Positions 24,346 to 33,484 of a DNA stretch of 64,000 nt are shown here, piece by piece (positions within the stretch are counted from its first letter, which is position 1; every line of letters begins with the position of its first letter). The stretch is from Planctomycetota bacterium (lineage in GTDB: Bacteria; Planctomycetota; UBA1135; JACQFD01). The translations under genes were made by a program, and so were the position numbers. The notes under the pieces are model-generated. The model saw nothing but the letters and a program-made list of their open reading frames with translations. It made no database searches and was not told where the DNA came from. The stretch is from positions 51,424 to 115,423 of the forward strand of contig JAEUHX010000016.1 in the NCBI GenBank assembly GCA_016792805.1. Reading direction: 5' to 3'.

Positions 24346-25518
24346 ATGAAGCGCTTCCAAGGATTGGATTTCCTCGAACTCGAAGGCGAGCTGTCGGAAG
24401 AAGAGCGGATGGTGCGAGACGCCGTCCGCTCATTCGTCGACGAGCGCATCCTGCCGCTGATCGGCAAGTGCTACGAGGATGGGCGCTTCCCCAGTGAGCT
24501 CGTGCCCGAGATGGCCTCGCTCGGACTCTTCGGCCCGACGGTCCCCGAGGAGTACGGCGGGCAAGGGCTCGGGAGCGTCGCCTACGGCGTGATGTGTCGC
24601 GAGCTCGAGCGCGGCGACTCGGGCATCCGCAGCATGGCGAGCGTGCAGGGCTCGCTCGTGATGTTCCCGATCCTCGAGTACGGCTCGGAGGAGCAGAAGA
24701 AGCGCTGGCTCCCGAAGCTCGCGAAGGGCGAAGCGATCGGGTGCTTCGGCCTCACGGAGCCCGACGCGGGAAGCAACCCCGGCGGCATGTTGAGCCGCTG
24801 CAAGAAAGACGGCACCGGCTGGGTTCTGAACGGCCGGAAAATGTGGATTACCAATGGAACCGTGTCGGACGTTTCGATCGTTTGGGCGAAGGACGATGCC
24901 GGGGTCGTGCGCGGCTTCTTGGTGGAGAAAGGCACAAAAGGCTTCACAGCCCCGGAGACGAAGGGCAAGTGGAGCCTTCGCGCGTCGGTTACGAGTGAAC
25001 TTGTGCTCGACGACGTGCGCGTGCCCGATTCGCACCGGCTGCCGAAGGCCGAAGGTCTGAAGGCGCCGCTCTCGTGCCTCACGCAGGCGCGCTACGGCAT
25101 CGCATGGGGCGCCGTCGGCGCGGCGATGGCCTGCTTCGAAGAGGCGCTCAATTATTCGAAGGACCGAATTGTGTTCAACAAGCCGCTCGCCGGCTTCCAG
25201 ATCCCACAGATGAAGCTCGCCGACATGGCGACCGACATTACTCTTGGGCAGCTCATGTCGCTCAAGATCGGGCGCCTCAAGGAGCTCGGGCGCCTCTCGC
25301 ACTTCCAAGTGTCGATGGCGAAGCGCAACAATGTTTCGATGGCTCTGCGGATCTCGCGCGTCTGCCGCGACATGCTCGGCGCCAACGGCATTCTCCTCGA
25401 ATACCACTCGGGTCGGCATATGTGCAATCTCGAGACGGTGTATACGTACGAAGGCACGCACGACATCCATTCGCTCGCGATCGGGGAGGCCGTGACGGGC
25501 CTGCCCGCGTATCGTTGA
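24346..25518 (+). CDS. gcdH: glutaryl-CoA dehydrogenase
   Basis: FAD-dependent acyl-CoA dehydrogenase of 390 residues. Its C-terminal NLETVYTYEGTHDIHSLAIG near residue 362 closely follows the GcdH signature; the glutamate of YEGTHD is the catalytic base. The FAD/substrate segment GCFGLTEPDAGSNPGGM lies near residue 140 and KMWITNGTVSD near residue 165. An arginine/serine segment DSGIRSMASVQGSL near residue 91 corresponds to the glutaryl-carboxylate binding site. GcdH oxidises and decarboxylates glutaryl-CoA to crotonyl-CoA, a late step of the benzoyl-CoA pathway and of lysine and tryptophan breakdown. It is divergent from the EI24-like gene, with about 140 bp between them. Whether it decarboxylates cannot be settled from sequence by eye. 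Confidence 0.92.
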   Translation: MKRFQGLDFLELEGELSEEERMVRDAVRSFVDERILPLIGKCYEDGRFPSELVPEMASLGLFGPTVPEEYGGQGLGSVAYGVMCRELERGDSGIRSMASVQGSLVMFPILEYGSEEQKKRWLPKLAKGEAIGCFGLTEPDAGSNPGGMLSRCKKDGTGWVLNGRKMWITNGTVSDVSIVWAKDDAGVVRGFLVEKGTKGFTAPETKGKWSLRASVTSELVLDDVRVPDSHRLPKAEGLKAPLSCLTQARYGIAWGAVGAAMACFEEALNYSKDRIVFNKPLAGFQIPQMKLADMATDITLGQLMSLKIGRLKELGRLSHFQVSMAKRNNVSMALRISRVCRDMLGANGILLEYHSGRHMCNLETVYTYEGTHDIHSLAIGEAVTGLPAYR

Positions 25519-25567
25519 GCGAAGCGTGCCGAAGCGTCGCGAACTCGGGCCGAATCCGAGCGTCGGA

Positions 25568-26407
25568 GTGATCCACCGAAAGCACCTTCTCGTCGCCGTC
25601 CTGGGCCTCGCGGTCGTCCCATCGTGCGCGTTCCTCAAGGATCGCGGCCGAGACCTCGCGCGCGTCGTCGAAGTCGATGGCGGCGTGGGCACGGGATTCA
25701 ACGCGCACCTCGGATTCAGCCATGTGGCGGAGGCGGGGCTCGGCTGGTACTCGGGCACACGCTGGGGACTGCGGGAAGGGGCGTTCGTGCGCGTCGAGGA
25801 AGAGCGCGCAGAATTTGGAATTCTTTTTGTGTACTTGCACGAGGTGCGGCAGCATGTCGTGGGCGGAGCGATGGCGGGCCGCGACACGGCGCGCATGCTG
25901 GCGCCGGGATATGAGAGGTTTCCTCTGCAGTGGTTCACTGGACAGCTCACTGATCGCGAGCCGCTCGATTTCCACGTGGGCGGGAACTTTGCGCTGATCG
26001 GCGCCGGGCTGTCGATTCGTCCGCTTGCGATCCTCGACTTTCTCGGCGGATTTGTGGGAGTCGATTTCCGAAGGAACGACCTTGGGCGGCGCGATGTGTC
26101 CGACCTGCTGCCGGATCTGCGCTCCGCCGATGCGTTGGTGCGGCGCGCTGCGGTGGTGCGGCTTGCGCTCCTGACGGGCAAGCGATGGCCCAAGTACCAC
26201 ACGCCACCTCGGCGCGACCTGTTCACGCCCGAGGAACGTCGCGTGCTGGCGGAAATCGAGGCAGAGCTAGTGGGGCTGGTCGACGGACAGAGCCGGTCGG
26301 CGGCCCATGTGGCGGCCACTTCGCTGGAGCCGCCTCCGGCGGTCCACCGCCTACCAGCTCCGACCGAAGCGGAGCCCGCCTCGCGCCCTTCCAGCGCCTC
26401 GAGGTAG
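25568..26407 (+). CDS. putative lipoprotein, unknown function
   Basis: About 279 residues. Starting at the GTG before IHRKHLLVAVLGLAVVPSC gives a good lipoprotein signal: positive start, hydrophobic core and a VPSC lipobox; an upstream GTG 14 codons earlier is in frame but places the signal internally. The middle has glycine-rich beta-strand phrases (GGVGTGFNAHLGFSHVAEAG, HVGGNFALIGAGLSIRPLAI) like small envelope proteins. The C-terminal 60 residues are acidic then Ala/Pro-rich and probably disordered. No known family recognised. It follows gcdH closely on the same strand and may be read through from it. Confidence 0.7.
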   Translation: MIHRKHLLVAVLGLAVVPSCAFLKDRGRDLARVVEVDGGVGTGFNAHLGFSHVAEAGLGWYSGTRWGLREGAFVRVEEERAEFGILFVYLHEVRQHVVGGAMAGRDTARMLAPGYERFPLQWFTGQLTDREPLDFHVGGNFALIGAGLSIRPLAILDFLGGFVGVDFRRNDLGRRDVSDLLPDLRSADALVRRAAVVRLALLTGKRWPKYHTPPRRDLFTPEERRVLAEIEAELVGLVDGQSRSAAHVAATSLEPPPAVHRLPAPTEAEPASRPSSASR

Positions 26408-26479
26408 GCTCTCTCGTTCGATCCCGCTCCGGGCGCCGTCGCCCGGTCCTGTTCACCTCTCCTTTGGATTCCAGCATCT

Positions 26480-28201
26480 ATGGCACCGAAGTCCCGTCTT
26501 TCGCAGCTTCTTGTTCCTATTGTGGGAACTCTCGGCGCATCGAGCGCTTGCGCCCAGAGCCCGCTCTTTACAGTTTTCGGTGACTCGGCGTCCGACATCT
26601 TCGGACAGGACGTCGACATCGTCGGAGATGTGAATGGCGACGGGCACGCCGATGTGCTCGTGGGGGCGTGGAGAGACGATCCGGCAGGCAAGACGGATGC
26701 CGGAATTGTGAAAGTGTACTCGGGCTTGAATGGAGCGATTCTCTGGGCGATTCCGGGCGACGCGGCAGGCGACCATATGGGCTGGCGATCGAGCGGCGCG
26801 GGCGATGTCGATGGCGATGGCCGAGCCGACTTCGCGGCGGCTGCGGATGAGGCAGATATCGCTGGAATGTCCAACGCCGGAACTGTGAAGATCATCTCGG
26901 GAGCCACGGGCCTTCCGATCTGGATCGCCAACGGCAATACGACACAGGATCTGTTTGGTTGGTCGTCGGGTGCAGGCGGCGACATCAACGGCGACGGCCG
27001 CGACGATGTGGTCGTAGGCGCCCTGCTCGACGACACCACAGGCAAGACCGATTGCGGGTCGATTCGTATCGTTTCGGGCCAGACGGGCGCGGCCATCTGG
27101 ACCGTCTTCGGTGATTCTTCGAGCGACCAGCTCGGCTATGCGGTGCGAGGAGCCGGTGATATCAATCAAGACGGCAAGGACGATTTCATCGGTGCTGCGC
27201 CTGGCGATGACAATACCGGGGCGACCTCGGGCAGCGCCCGCGTGTACTCCGGCGCCACGGGTGCGCCGCTCTTTACAGTAAACGGCGTTGCCGCAGGCGA
27301 TGCCACCGGCGGCATGGGAGTGAGCAGCGCCGGCGATTGCAACCTCGACGGCATTCCTGATTTTGTGGCGGGCTGGTCCACGGCCGACACGCCGAGCGGC
27401 GTCGATTCAGGACGCGTCCGCGTCTACTCGGGTGCCACGGGGCTGCCTCTGGCCGGGCTCACGTTTACGGGAGACACGGCGAATGATCGGCTCGGCGGAT
27501 ATGTGCGCGGCGCGGGCGACGTGACCGGCGACGGCTACGCAGACATCATCGCCGGAGCCACGGGCGACAACAGCACTGGCGCCGTCTGGGTCTGGTCCGG
27601 CAAAGACGGTTCGCTTCTGTATCGTTTGTTCGGCGATTCCCCGGGCGATGCCATGGGCACGTCGGTCGGCGCGGGCGGCGATGTCAATCAGGACGGCTTC
27701 CCTGACATCATGGGCGGCGCCACGGGCGACGATGACTTTGGCGCGTCTTCCGGCAGCGCCCGCATCTGGTCTCCGATTCGTGCGGGAATCACTCATCTCT
27801 TCCCCGGCACCCCAGGTTGCGATGGAACGCAACTGTTGAACGGCGTGGGGGCGCCCCAGGTCGGCAACGCTTCGTTCACGGTCGTCTCGAGCAACGCCCC
27901 GGCGAGCTCGCTGAACCTGCTCCTTGCGACGGACGCCTCGAACGACGCCGGCAGCGATCCCTTTGGGATCCAGGCCACGCTCTACACCGATTTCTTCACG
28001 GCGACGCAGGTGTATGGAATCGACTTCCCGTCGGACGGAAACGGCTCGTGCTCGATCGTTGTTCCGATTCCCAATGATGCGGGATTTGTTGGATTAACAT
28101 TCACGTTCCAGAATCTGTCGGCGTGGCCCGGACCGTGCGCAGGCCTCGGGATCTTTAACCTGAGCACATCGATCGGCGCCAAGGTGACGATCGCTCCGTA
28201 G
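26480..28201 (+). CDS. exported FG-GAP repeat protein with shared C-terminal module (short form)
   Basis: A 573-residue exported protein; signal LLVPIVGTLGASSACAQ with likely cleavage after ACA. Seven FG-GAP blades can be counted by their loops (DVNGDGHAD, DVDGDGRAD, DINGDGRDD, DINQDGKDD, DCNLDGIPD, DVTGDGYAD, DVNQDGFPD), the number expected for one complete propeller. The end domain opens PGTPGCDGTQLLNG and closes GAKVTIAP; it is the most divergent of the four copies in the window and lacks the YAQSIW phrase but keeps SSLNLLLATDAS. The gene is more compact than the two 990-residue paralogues and probably shows the basic unit of the family. Confidence 0.9.
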   Translation: MAPKSRLSQLLVPIVGTLGASSACAQSPLFTVFGDSASDIFGQDVDIVGDVNGDGHADVLVGAWRDDPAGKTDAGIVKVYSGLNGAILWAIPGDAAGDHMGWRSSGAGDVDGDGRADFAAAADEADIAGMSNAGTVKIISGATGLPIWIANGNTTQDLFGWSSGAGGDINGDGRDDVVVGALLDDTTGKTDCGSIRIVSGQTGAAIWTVFGDSSSDQLGYAVRGAGDINQDGKDDFIGAAPGDDNTGATSGSARVYSGATGAPLFTVNGVAAGDATGGMGVSSAGDCNLDGIPDFVAGWSTADTPSGVDSGRVRVYSGATGLPLAGLTFTGDTANDRLGGYVRGAGDVTGDGYADIIAGATGDNSTGAVWVWSGKDGSLLYRLFGDSPGDAMGTSVGAGGDVNQDGFPDIMGGATGDDDFGASSGSARIWSPIRAGITHLFPGTPGCDGTQLLNGVGAPQVGNASFTVVSSNAPASSLNLLLATDASNDAGSDPFGIQATLYTDFFTATQVYGIDFPSDGNGSCSIVVPIPNDAGFVGLTFTFQNLSAWPGPCAGLGIFNLSTSIGAKVTIAP

Positions 28202-28254
28202 AGCGCTCCGAGACCGGACGGCAGCTTTTTGGGGGCCTCCTCTCTGGAGACCTC

Positions 28255-28297
28255 CTCTCCCGCGGCCTCCGCCGATACGGCGGAGCGCCGAGGAGAG
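28255..28297. terminator. imperfect hairpin between convergent genes
   Basis: CTCCGCC pairs with GGCGGAG around a short GATAC loop, extended outward by CGGC/GCCG and CTCTCC/GGAGAG with small bulges. It lies between the FG-GAP gene and the convergent histidine kinase gene and could serve both strands. No U-tract. Confidence 0.35.
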
Positions 28298-28303
28298 ATC
28301 TCG

Positions 28304-30409
28304 CTAGCTCGACGCTTTCTTGTTGCCGAGCGCGCGGCGAATGCCGGCAGCGAATTCGCGGAGCTCGAAGGGCTTGTGAATGAAGCCTGCGCAGCCGCGG
28401 TCGAGCAGCGACCGCGCCACGGAATCGAATTCGAATCCGCTACAAATCGCAACCTTCACTTTCGGAGCGATCTCTCGAAGCCGCTCGAAGGTCTCGGCGC
28501 CGCTCATCTCCGGCATGCCGAGGTCGAGGAGCACGAGGTCGACCTGGTCGCGAAGCTCATGCATGAGTTCGAGCGCGCGCTCGCCGCTGTCGGCGCGCAG
28601 CACGGCATAGCCGAGGTCGGCCAGGAGCTGTTGCGTCACGTCAATGACCATCTCCTCGTCATCGACGACAAGAATGGTCTCGGTGCCGCCCTCGATGGCG
28701 CCAGCGGGCACCAGAGGCGGGGGCAGCGGTGTGATCGATCGGGCTTTCTGTGGGAGCGCCGGCAGTGATAGATAGAAGGTGGTGCCGCAGCCGGGGACGC
28801 TCTCGACGCTCACATGGCCGCCGTGGTGCTGCAGGATTCCGAACACGGCGGCGAGGCCGAGGCCGCGACCGCGCCCTTTCGTCGAGAAGAAGGGCTCAAA
28901 GATATGCGGGAGGGCCTCGCGGTCGATCCCTTTGCCGGTATCGTGAACGCACAAAAGCACCGACCGTGGCAGCGGCTGCTCGGCCATGCTCGGCGGCTGG
29001 ATTCCCGGAAGAGTGAATCCCTCGGGAACATTCCTCGTTTCAAGCACGATCGTGCCGTCGGAATCGATGGCTTCAAATGCGTTGAGGCAGAGGGAAACGA
29101 CAACCTGCGATATTTGAGTAACGTCCGCTTGGACGGCGTCGAGGTCAGCGGCGAGCTTCGTCTCGATTCGGACCTTGGCCGGGCGTGCCGCGACCTGCAG
29201 CTTCAGCGCCTCCGTGACAACATCGTTGAGGCTCATCGGCTGCGGCCAGTATTTTCCTCCGCGAGCGAATGCGAGGAGCTGATGGGCGAGTTCGCCTGCC
29301 CGGCGCCCTGCTTCAGCGATCGTATCGACGAACTTCCGGGCCTCCGGTACGGCATGCATCTGTGTCCGCAGCACCTCGGCTCCGCCCAGCACGCCCACCA
29401 TGAGATTGTTGAAGTCGTGGGCGATGCCGGCGGCGAGCATCGCCGTCGCTTCCATGCGCGACGCGCGAACCAGCATCTCCTCGGCACGGTGGCGATCTGT
29501 GATATCGATCACCATGGCAAGCGCCCCCTGGAAGCGGCCATCGGAGCCGATCGTCGGACTCAGGGAAAAAATCGTATGAATCTCAGATCCGTCCCTCTTC
29601 TCCAGCAAGACATCGATGCGCTCGGATCGGCCGGCCCGGCAGCGGTCAAACCACTTCTCCACGAGTGCCTGGCTCTCCAGTCGGAGGTATTTCTGGAGCG
29701 GCGTGCCCACCATCTCGGACGACGCATAGCCGAGCATCTCTTCGAGCCGGCGATTTACAAACGTGGTGTGCATCGAGTCGTCGAACGTCCAGACGCCCTC
29801 GTTGGCGGCTTCGACGATCCGACGGTAGCGATCCTCCGTCGCCCGGAGCGCCGCTTCCGCCAGCTTGCGCTCAATCGCAACCGATGCGAGCTGAACCGAC
29901 TCGCCGATCAAGTCCATATCTCGCTTGTCGGGGCGGCGCGCTTGGCGGAAGTACATCGCCAATAATCCGAGCAGCGAGCCGTTCGTCGAGAGGATAGGCT
30001 GCGACCAGGCTCCGCGGAACCCGTAGCGCAGGAAGGCATCGCGCCGTCCTTCCCATCGCGAATCTGTTGTAATGTCGTCGCAGCAGTCGAGCGCCCGCTT
30101 CCGTGCTCCGGAGGCCGCGTTCACGGCCAGAACTGGCGTTTCGTCGGCGCGAGTGTTGATTTCGCGCGGAAGGCTCGGACCGGCTCCCAGCTGAAAGGTC
30201 CCTTGGAGCGGCTGGAACACGAGGATCGAGCCCGACATCCCGGGCACATGCTCCTCGAGGGAGAGCACAATTTCTCGGAGAACGCCTTCGAGGGACCCGC
30301 CGACGGCCAGCAGTCGCAGCGCGCGCGTGAGGCCGGCGTGAAAGCTCGTCGCGGCCTCTCGCGGACGGAGCCGCGCATCGTTTTCCGAAGCTCGCGACGG
30401 CGGCTCCAT
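28304..30409 (-). CDS. GAF-PAS hybrid sensor histidine kinase with C-terminal receiver
   Basis: A 701-residue cytoplasmic hybrid kinase with no membrane segment. Domains in order: GAF (~30-180, ending in GLLAMYFRQARRPDKRDMDL), PAS (~190-310, VEAANEGVWTFDDSMHTTFV), a dimerisation helix with the H-box AAGIAHDFNNLM near residue 326, the ATPase domain with GKGIDREALPHIFEPFFSTK and GRGLGLAAVFGI (~430-550), and a receiver (~575-690) with the phospho-accepting Asp in LVLLDLGMPEMSG near residue 628. The HDFNN box is typical of kinases that carry their own receiver. The input is probably a soluble ligand or redox state. The upstream DUF1844 gene ends 5 bp before it. Confidence 0.93.
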   Translation of the reverse strand: MEPPSRASENDARLRPREAATSFHAGLTRALRLLAVGGSLEGVLREIVLSLEEHVPGMSGSILVFQPLQGTFQLGAGPSLPREINTRADETPVLAVNAASGARKRALDCCDDITTDSRWEGRRDAFLRYGFRGAWSQPILSTNGSLLGLLAMYFRQARRPDKRDMDLIGESVQLASVAIERKLAEAALRATEDRYRRIVEAANEGVWTFDDSMHTTFVNRRLEEMLGYASSEMVGTPLQKYLRLESQALVEKWFDRCRAGRSERIDVLLEKRDGSEIHTIFSLSPTIGSDGRFQGALAMVIDITDRHRAEEMLVRASRMEATAMLAAGIAHDFNNLMVGVLGGAEVLRTQMHAVPEARKFVDTIAEAGRRAGELAHQLLAFARGGKYWPQPMSLNDVVTEALKLQVAARPAKVRIETKLAADLDAVQADVTQISQVVVSLCLNAFEAIDSDGTIVLETRNVPEGFTLPGIQPPSMAEQPLPRSVLLCVHDTGKGIDREALPHIFEPFFSTKGRGRGLGLAAVFGILQHHGGHVSVESVPGCGTTFYLSLPALPQKARSITPLPPPLVPAGAIEGGTETILVVDDEEMVIDVTQQLLADLGYAVLRADSGERALELMHELRDQVDLVLLDLGMPEMSGAETFERLREIAPKVKVAICSGFEFDSVARSLLDRGCAGFIHKPFELREFAAGIRRALGNKKASS

Positions 30410-30414
30410 CTCCC

Positions 30415-30741
30415 TCAGCTCTCCGTCTCTTCCGAATCGGGCGACTCGGCGACCCGCACGAATTGGAACTGCAGGTCGGAGAGCGCTTTACTGAGGTGTG
30501 CCTCCTCCTCGGGCGAAAGATTGCCTTTCGTCTTCTCGCGGAGCATTCGCAGGTCGTCGATCACCATGCGCGCGTGCGGAAGATTGCGTTCCCTCCGCTG
30601 CGTGACGGGGTTCTCGACGACGCCGAGCGCAATCAGCGCCTGAAAATTGAGTTTCAAGATAAACATCCGGAAATCGCCTCCGGGCAGCGGCATGTCGCTC
30701 GCTCGGCGGGTCTCCGGTGCGTCGTCGTCTTCTTCGGCCAT
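30415..30741 (-). CDS. DUF1844 domain protein
   Basis: A 108-residue soluble protein. The core FRMFILKLNFQALIALGVVE followed by a conserved NLPHARMVIDDLRMLREKTK and GNLSPEEEAHLSKALSDLQF matches DUF1844 as found in Planctomycetes, deltaproteobacteria and Acidobacteria. Both ends are acidic and likely disordered. The function of the family is not known. It lies between pyrG (19 bp upstream) and the hybrid kinase (5 bp downstream), so it is probably part of the same transcript. Confidence 0.82.
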   Translation of the reverse strand: MAEEDDDAPETRRASDMPLPGGDFRMFILKLNFQALIALGVVENPVTQRRERNLPHARMVIDDLRMLREKTKGNLSPEEEAHLSKALSDLQFQFVRVAESPDSEETES

Positions 30742-30759
30742 GGAGAAATGTGGAAAGGT

Positions 30760-32484
30760 CTATCGGGCGCCGATCTCGGTCGTGGATGTGGCCCCTACCT
30801 CGGCTCCTTCGTGTCCCGTGTCACTGCTGCTGGCGTCACCCGTGGATTCGCCCGGGCGCTTGCCCGGCGCGTTTCCGAGTGCCTTCGCGTGGGTGAGTGC
30901 GGCGTGCACGAATTCGCGGAAGAGAGGGTGCGGCTCGAGCGGACGGCTCTTGTATTCGGGGTGATACTGAACACCAACAAAGAAGGGGTGATTCGGAATC
31001 TCAACGATCTCAACGAGGTTCATCGGCTCGTGGATGCCGCTCGCCAGGAGGCCGAGGGACTCGAACCGCTCCCGATAGGCATTGTTGAATTCGAATCGAT
31101 GGCGGTGACGCTCCTCGATTTGTGGCGTTCCATAGATGGCACGCGCACGCGATCCCGGACGCAGTGCACAGGAATAAGAGCCGAGGCGCATCGTGCCCCC
31201 CTTGTCGGAAACGTTCTCCTGCGCCGGCATCAGGTGGATCACCGGATCGGAGGTCTTCGAATCGAACTCGGCCGAGTGGGCGTGGGCGAGCCCCGCGACA
31301 TTTCGCGCGAACTCGATCACGGCGCACTGCATTCCGAGGCAAAGCCCGAGAAACGGAATCTTGCGCTCTCGCGCATACCGAATCGCCTCGACCTTCCCGA
31401 GGACGCCGCGCTCGCCGAAGCCGCCAGGAACGAGAATGCCATGGACGCCCGCGAGGAGCTGGGCTGCACCGAGCTGCTCGACATCCTCGGCCGCCACCTT
31501 GCGAAGCTCAATTTTTGTATCGTTGGGGATGCCCGAGTGCGTCAGCGACTCGTAGATCGATTTGTAGGCGTCGTGGAGCGAGATGTACTTTCCGACGACC
31601 GCGATCTCGACACGGTGCTTAGGCGCCTTGAGCTTCTCCAGCATGCGCCGCCAAGCGGAGTCGTCGCTCGGCTGCGAGGCCGGAAGCCGGAGCTTCTCGA
31701 CGATCAGCGCGTCGAGCCCCTGCTTCACCAGGTTCACGGGAAGCTCATAGATCGAGAAGTCGACATCCTTCTCCTCAATCACGCACCGGCGCGGCACGTT
31801 ACAGAACAACGAGATCTTCTCGCGCATCTCTTCGCTGATCGGCTTCTCCGTGCGGCAGATCAGGATGTGCGGCTGCACGCCGATCTCCCTTAGCTTGCCG
31901 ACGCTCTGCTGGGTCGGCTTCGTCTTCATCTCGCCCGACGCCTTCAGGTACGGAAGGAGCGTCAAATGCACAAAAAGGACGTCCTCCGGCTCGCGGGAGA
32001 GGGCGAGCTGGCGCGCCGCTTCGAGGAACGGGAGCGACTCGATATCGCCCACCGTGCCGCCGATCTCACAAATTGCAACGTCGATCGAAGGATCGACGGC
32101 CGCCTGGATCGCCGCCTTGATTTCGTCGGTGATGTGGGGGATCACCTGCACCGTGCGGCCGAGATAATCACCTTTCCGCTCCTTGCGGATGACCTCGGAA
32201 TAGATCTTCCCGGTTGTGTAGTTCGAGTGGCAATTCACTTTCGCGTGTGTGAACCGCTCGTAGTGGCCGAGGTCGAGGTCGGTCTCGGCGCCGTCGTCCG
32301 TCACATACACCTCGCCATGCTGATACGGGCTCATGGTGCCCGGGTCGACGTTGATGTACGGGTCGAGCTTCTGCATCGAGATGCGAAAGCCGCGGTTCTC
32401 GAGCAGCATACCGATGGCGGCCGAAGTGAGTCCCTTCCCAAGGGAAGACACCACGCCACCAGTGATGAATATGTGTTTGACCAT
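30760..32484 (-). CDS. pyrG: CTP synthase
   Basis: Converts UTP, ATP and glutamine to CTP. The 574 residues consist of the synthetase domain ([20 protein letters not shown] at residues 2-21, [20 protein letters not shown] near residue 52) and a class I glutamine amidotransferase domain with the nucleophile Cys in LGLCLGMQC near residue 382 and the His/Glu pair in [12 protein letters not shown] near residue 520. I start at the ATG of MVKHIF; the frame is open 14 codons further but those residues are not conserved. A C-terminal Ser/Thr/Glu-rich tail of about 45 residues is extra to the family. KdsB, which consumes CTP, is encoded just upstream. Confidence 0.97.
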   Translation of the reverse strand: MVKHIFITGGVVSSLGKGLTSAAIGMLLENRGFRISMQKLDPYINVDPGTMSPYQHGEVYVTDDGAETDLDLGHYERFTHAKVNCHSNYTTGKIYSEVIRKERKGDYLGRTVQVIPHITDEIKAAIQAAVDPSIDVAICEIGGTVGDIESLPFLEAARQLALSREPEDVLFVHLTLLPYLKASGEMKTKPTQQSVGKLREIGVQPHILICRTEKPISEEMREKISLFCNVPRRCVIEEKDVDFSIYELPVNLVKQGLDALIVEKLRLPASQPSDDSAWRRMLEKLKAPKHRVEIAVVGKYISLHDAYKSIYESLTHSGIPNDTKIELRKVAAEDVEQLGAAQLLAGVHGILVPGGFGERGVLGKVEAIRYARERKIPFLGLCLGMQCAVIEFARNVAGLAHAHSAEFDSKTSDPVIHLMPAQENVSDKGGTMRLGSYSCALRPGSRARAIYGTPQIEERHRHRFEFNNAYRERFESLGLLASGIHEPMNLVEIVEIPNHPFFVGVQYHPEYKSRPLEPHPLFREFVHAALTHAKALGNAPGKRPGESTGDASSSDTGHEGAEVGATSTTEIGAR

Positions 32485-32700
32485 GGCGAACGGAGTGCGG
32501 GCGGACCTGCGGGGGCGATCGGGCAACCGAAAACGGCGGAGGCAATTCGCCGAATCTTCAAAATTCTCCGGCTCACTGAACTTTGGAAGTCAGGGAACCC
32601 TTGTAAGCACTGAGCCCCGAGGGGACCCAGCCTCTGCAAAGTCCACAGCCACAAAAAAGCCGTGGCGTAGGCCGAAGGAGGTCGCGAAGACGCGGGCGAG

Positions 32701-33483
32701 CTACAGACTCGAAGGCGAGCCGGGTCCCGGGTGCGCGCGCCTCCATTGAGCTACGAATCGCTCGTAGTCGGCCGGAGTGTCGACGCCTTCCGGAGCCCGC
32801 TCAATCGTACCGACCGCGATCGACATTCCGTTCTCGAGAAGTCGCAGCTGCTCGAGGCTCTCGGTGCGCTCGAGGGGCGACGGCCGAAGCTGTGCGAAGC
32901 GCTCGAGGGCAGCACGCCGGTAGCCATACATGCCGACGTGCACGAGCTGGGTGCGACCGGCCTCTTGGAGCGCCGCCGGGTAGCGCGGATAGGGGATCGG
33001 AGAGCGGGAGAAATAGAGCGCGCGGCCGCGCAGGTCGGTCACCACCTTGACCGCGGCCGTGTCGTGAATACGGTCCGGCGGGCAAGGGGCTGCGAGAGTC
33101 GCCACATCGGCGTCGGACTGCTCGAGCAGCTCCACAAGCAAATCGACGTCGGCCGGACGCACCTGAGGCTCATCGCCTTGGACGTTCACGGCGATCGCAA
33201 CCGCCGGATGGGCCGCGACGACCTCCGCCATGCGGTCGGTGCCGCTCGGGTGGTCGGCGCGCGTCAAGAAGACGGGGGCCCCAAATCGCGATGCTGCCTC
33301 AGCCACTTCCTGCGAATCGGTGGCGATGCACGCGCCATCGATGGAGCGCGCCTGCGCAATCGACTCATACACGTGTTGAATCAGGTACTTGCCCGTGGCA
33401 TCCAGCAGCACCTTCCTGGGAAGCCTCGTCGAGGCAAGGCGGGCCGGGATGACCGCGATGCGCCTCCAAGCCGACCGGTCCAT
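32701..33483 (-). CDS. kdsB: 3-deoxy-manno-octulosonate cytidylyltransferase
   Basis: Activates Kdo with CTP to CMP-Kdo for lipopolysaccharide core synthesis. The 260 residues match the family. The nucleotide signature VIPARLASTRLPRKVLLD is at residues 11-28, followed by HVYESIAQA and ATDSQEVAEAA, then NVQGDEPQVRPADVD near residue 100. VHVGMYGYRRAALERFAQL and PLERTESLEQLRLLENG near residue 200 are diagnostic. It starts 1 bp after the stop of the upstream lipoprotein gene. Its presence argues for an outer membrane with Kdo-containing LPS. Confidence 0.96.
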   Translation of the reverse strand: MDRSAWRRIAVIPARLASTRLPRKVLLDATGKYLIQHVYESIAQARSIDGACIATDSQEVAEAASRFGAPVFLTRADHPSGTDRMAEVVAAHPAVAIAVNVQGDEPQVRPADVDLLVELLEQSDADVATLAAPCPPDRIHDTAAVKVVTDLRGRALYFSRSPIPYPRYPAALQEAGRTQLVHVGMYGYRRAALERFAQLRPSPLERTESLEQLRLLENGMSIAVGTIERAPEGVDTPADYERFVAQWRRAHPGPGSPSSL

Positions 33484-33484
33484 C

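Noticed and set aside
24430..27096. 888-codon minus-strand open frame opposite gcdH and its neighbours
   Set aside because: It spans three well-supported plus-strand genes and reads as low-complexity shadow sequence.
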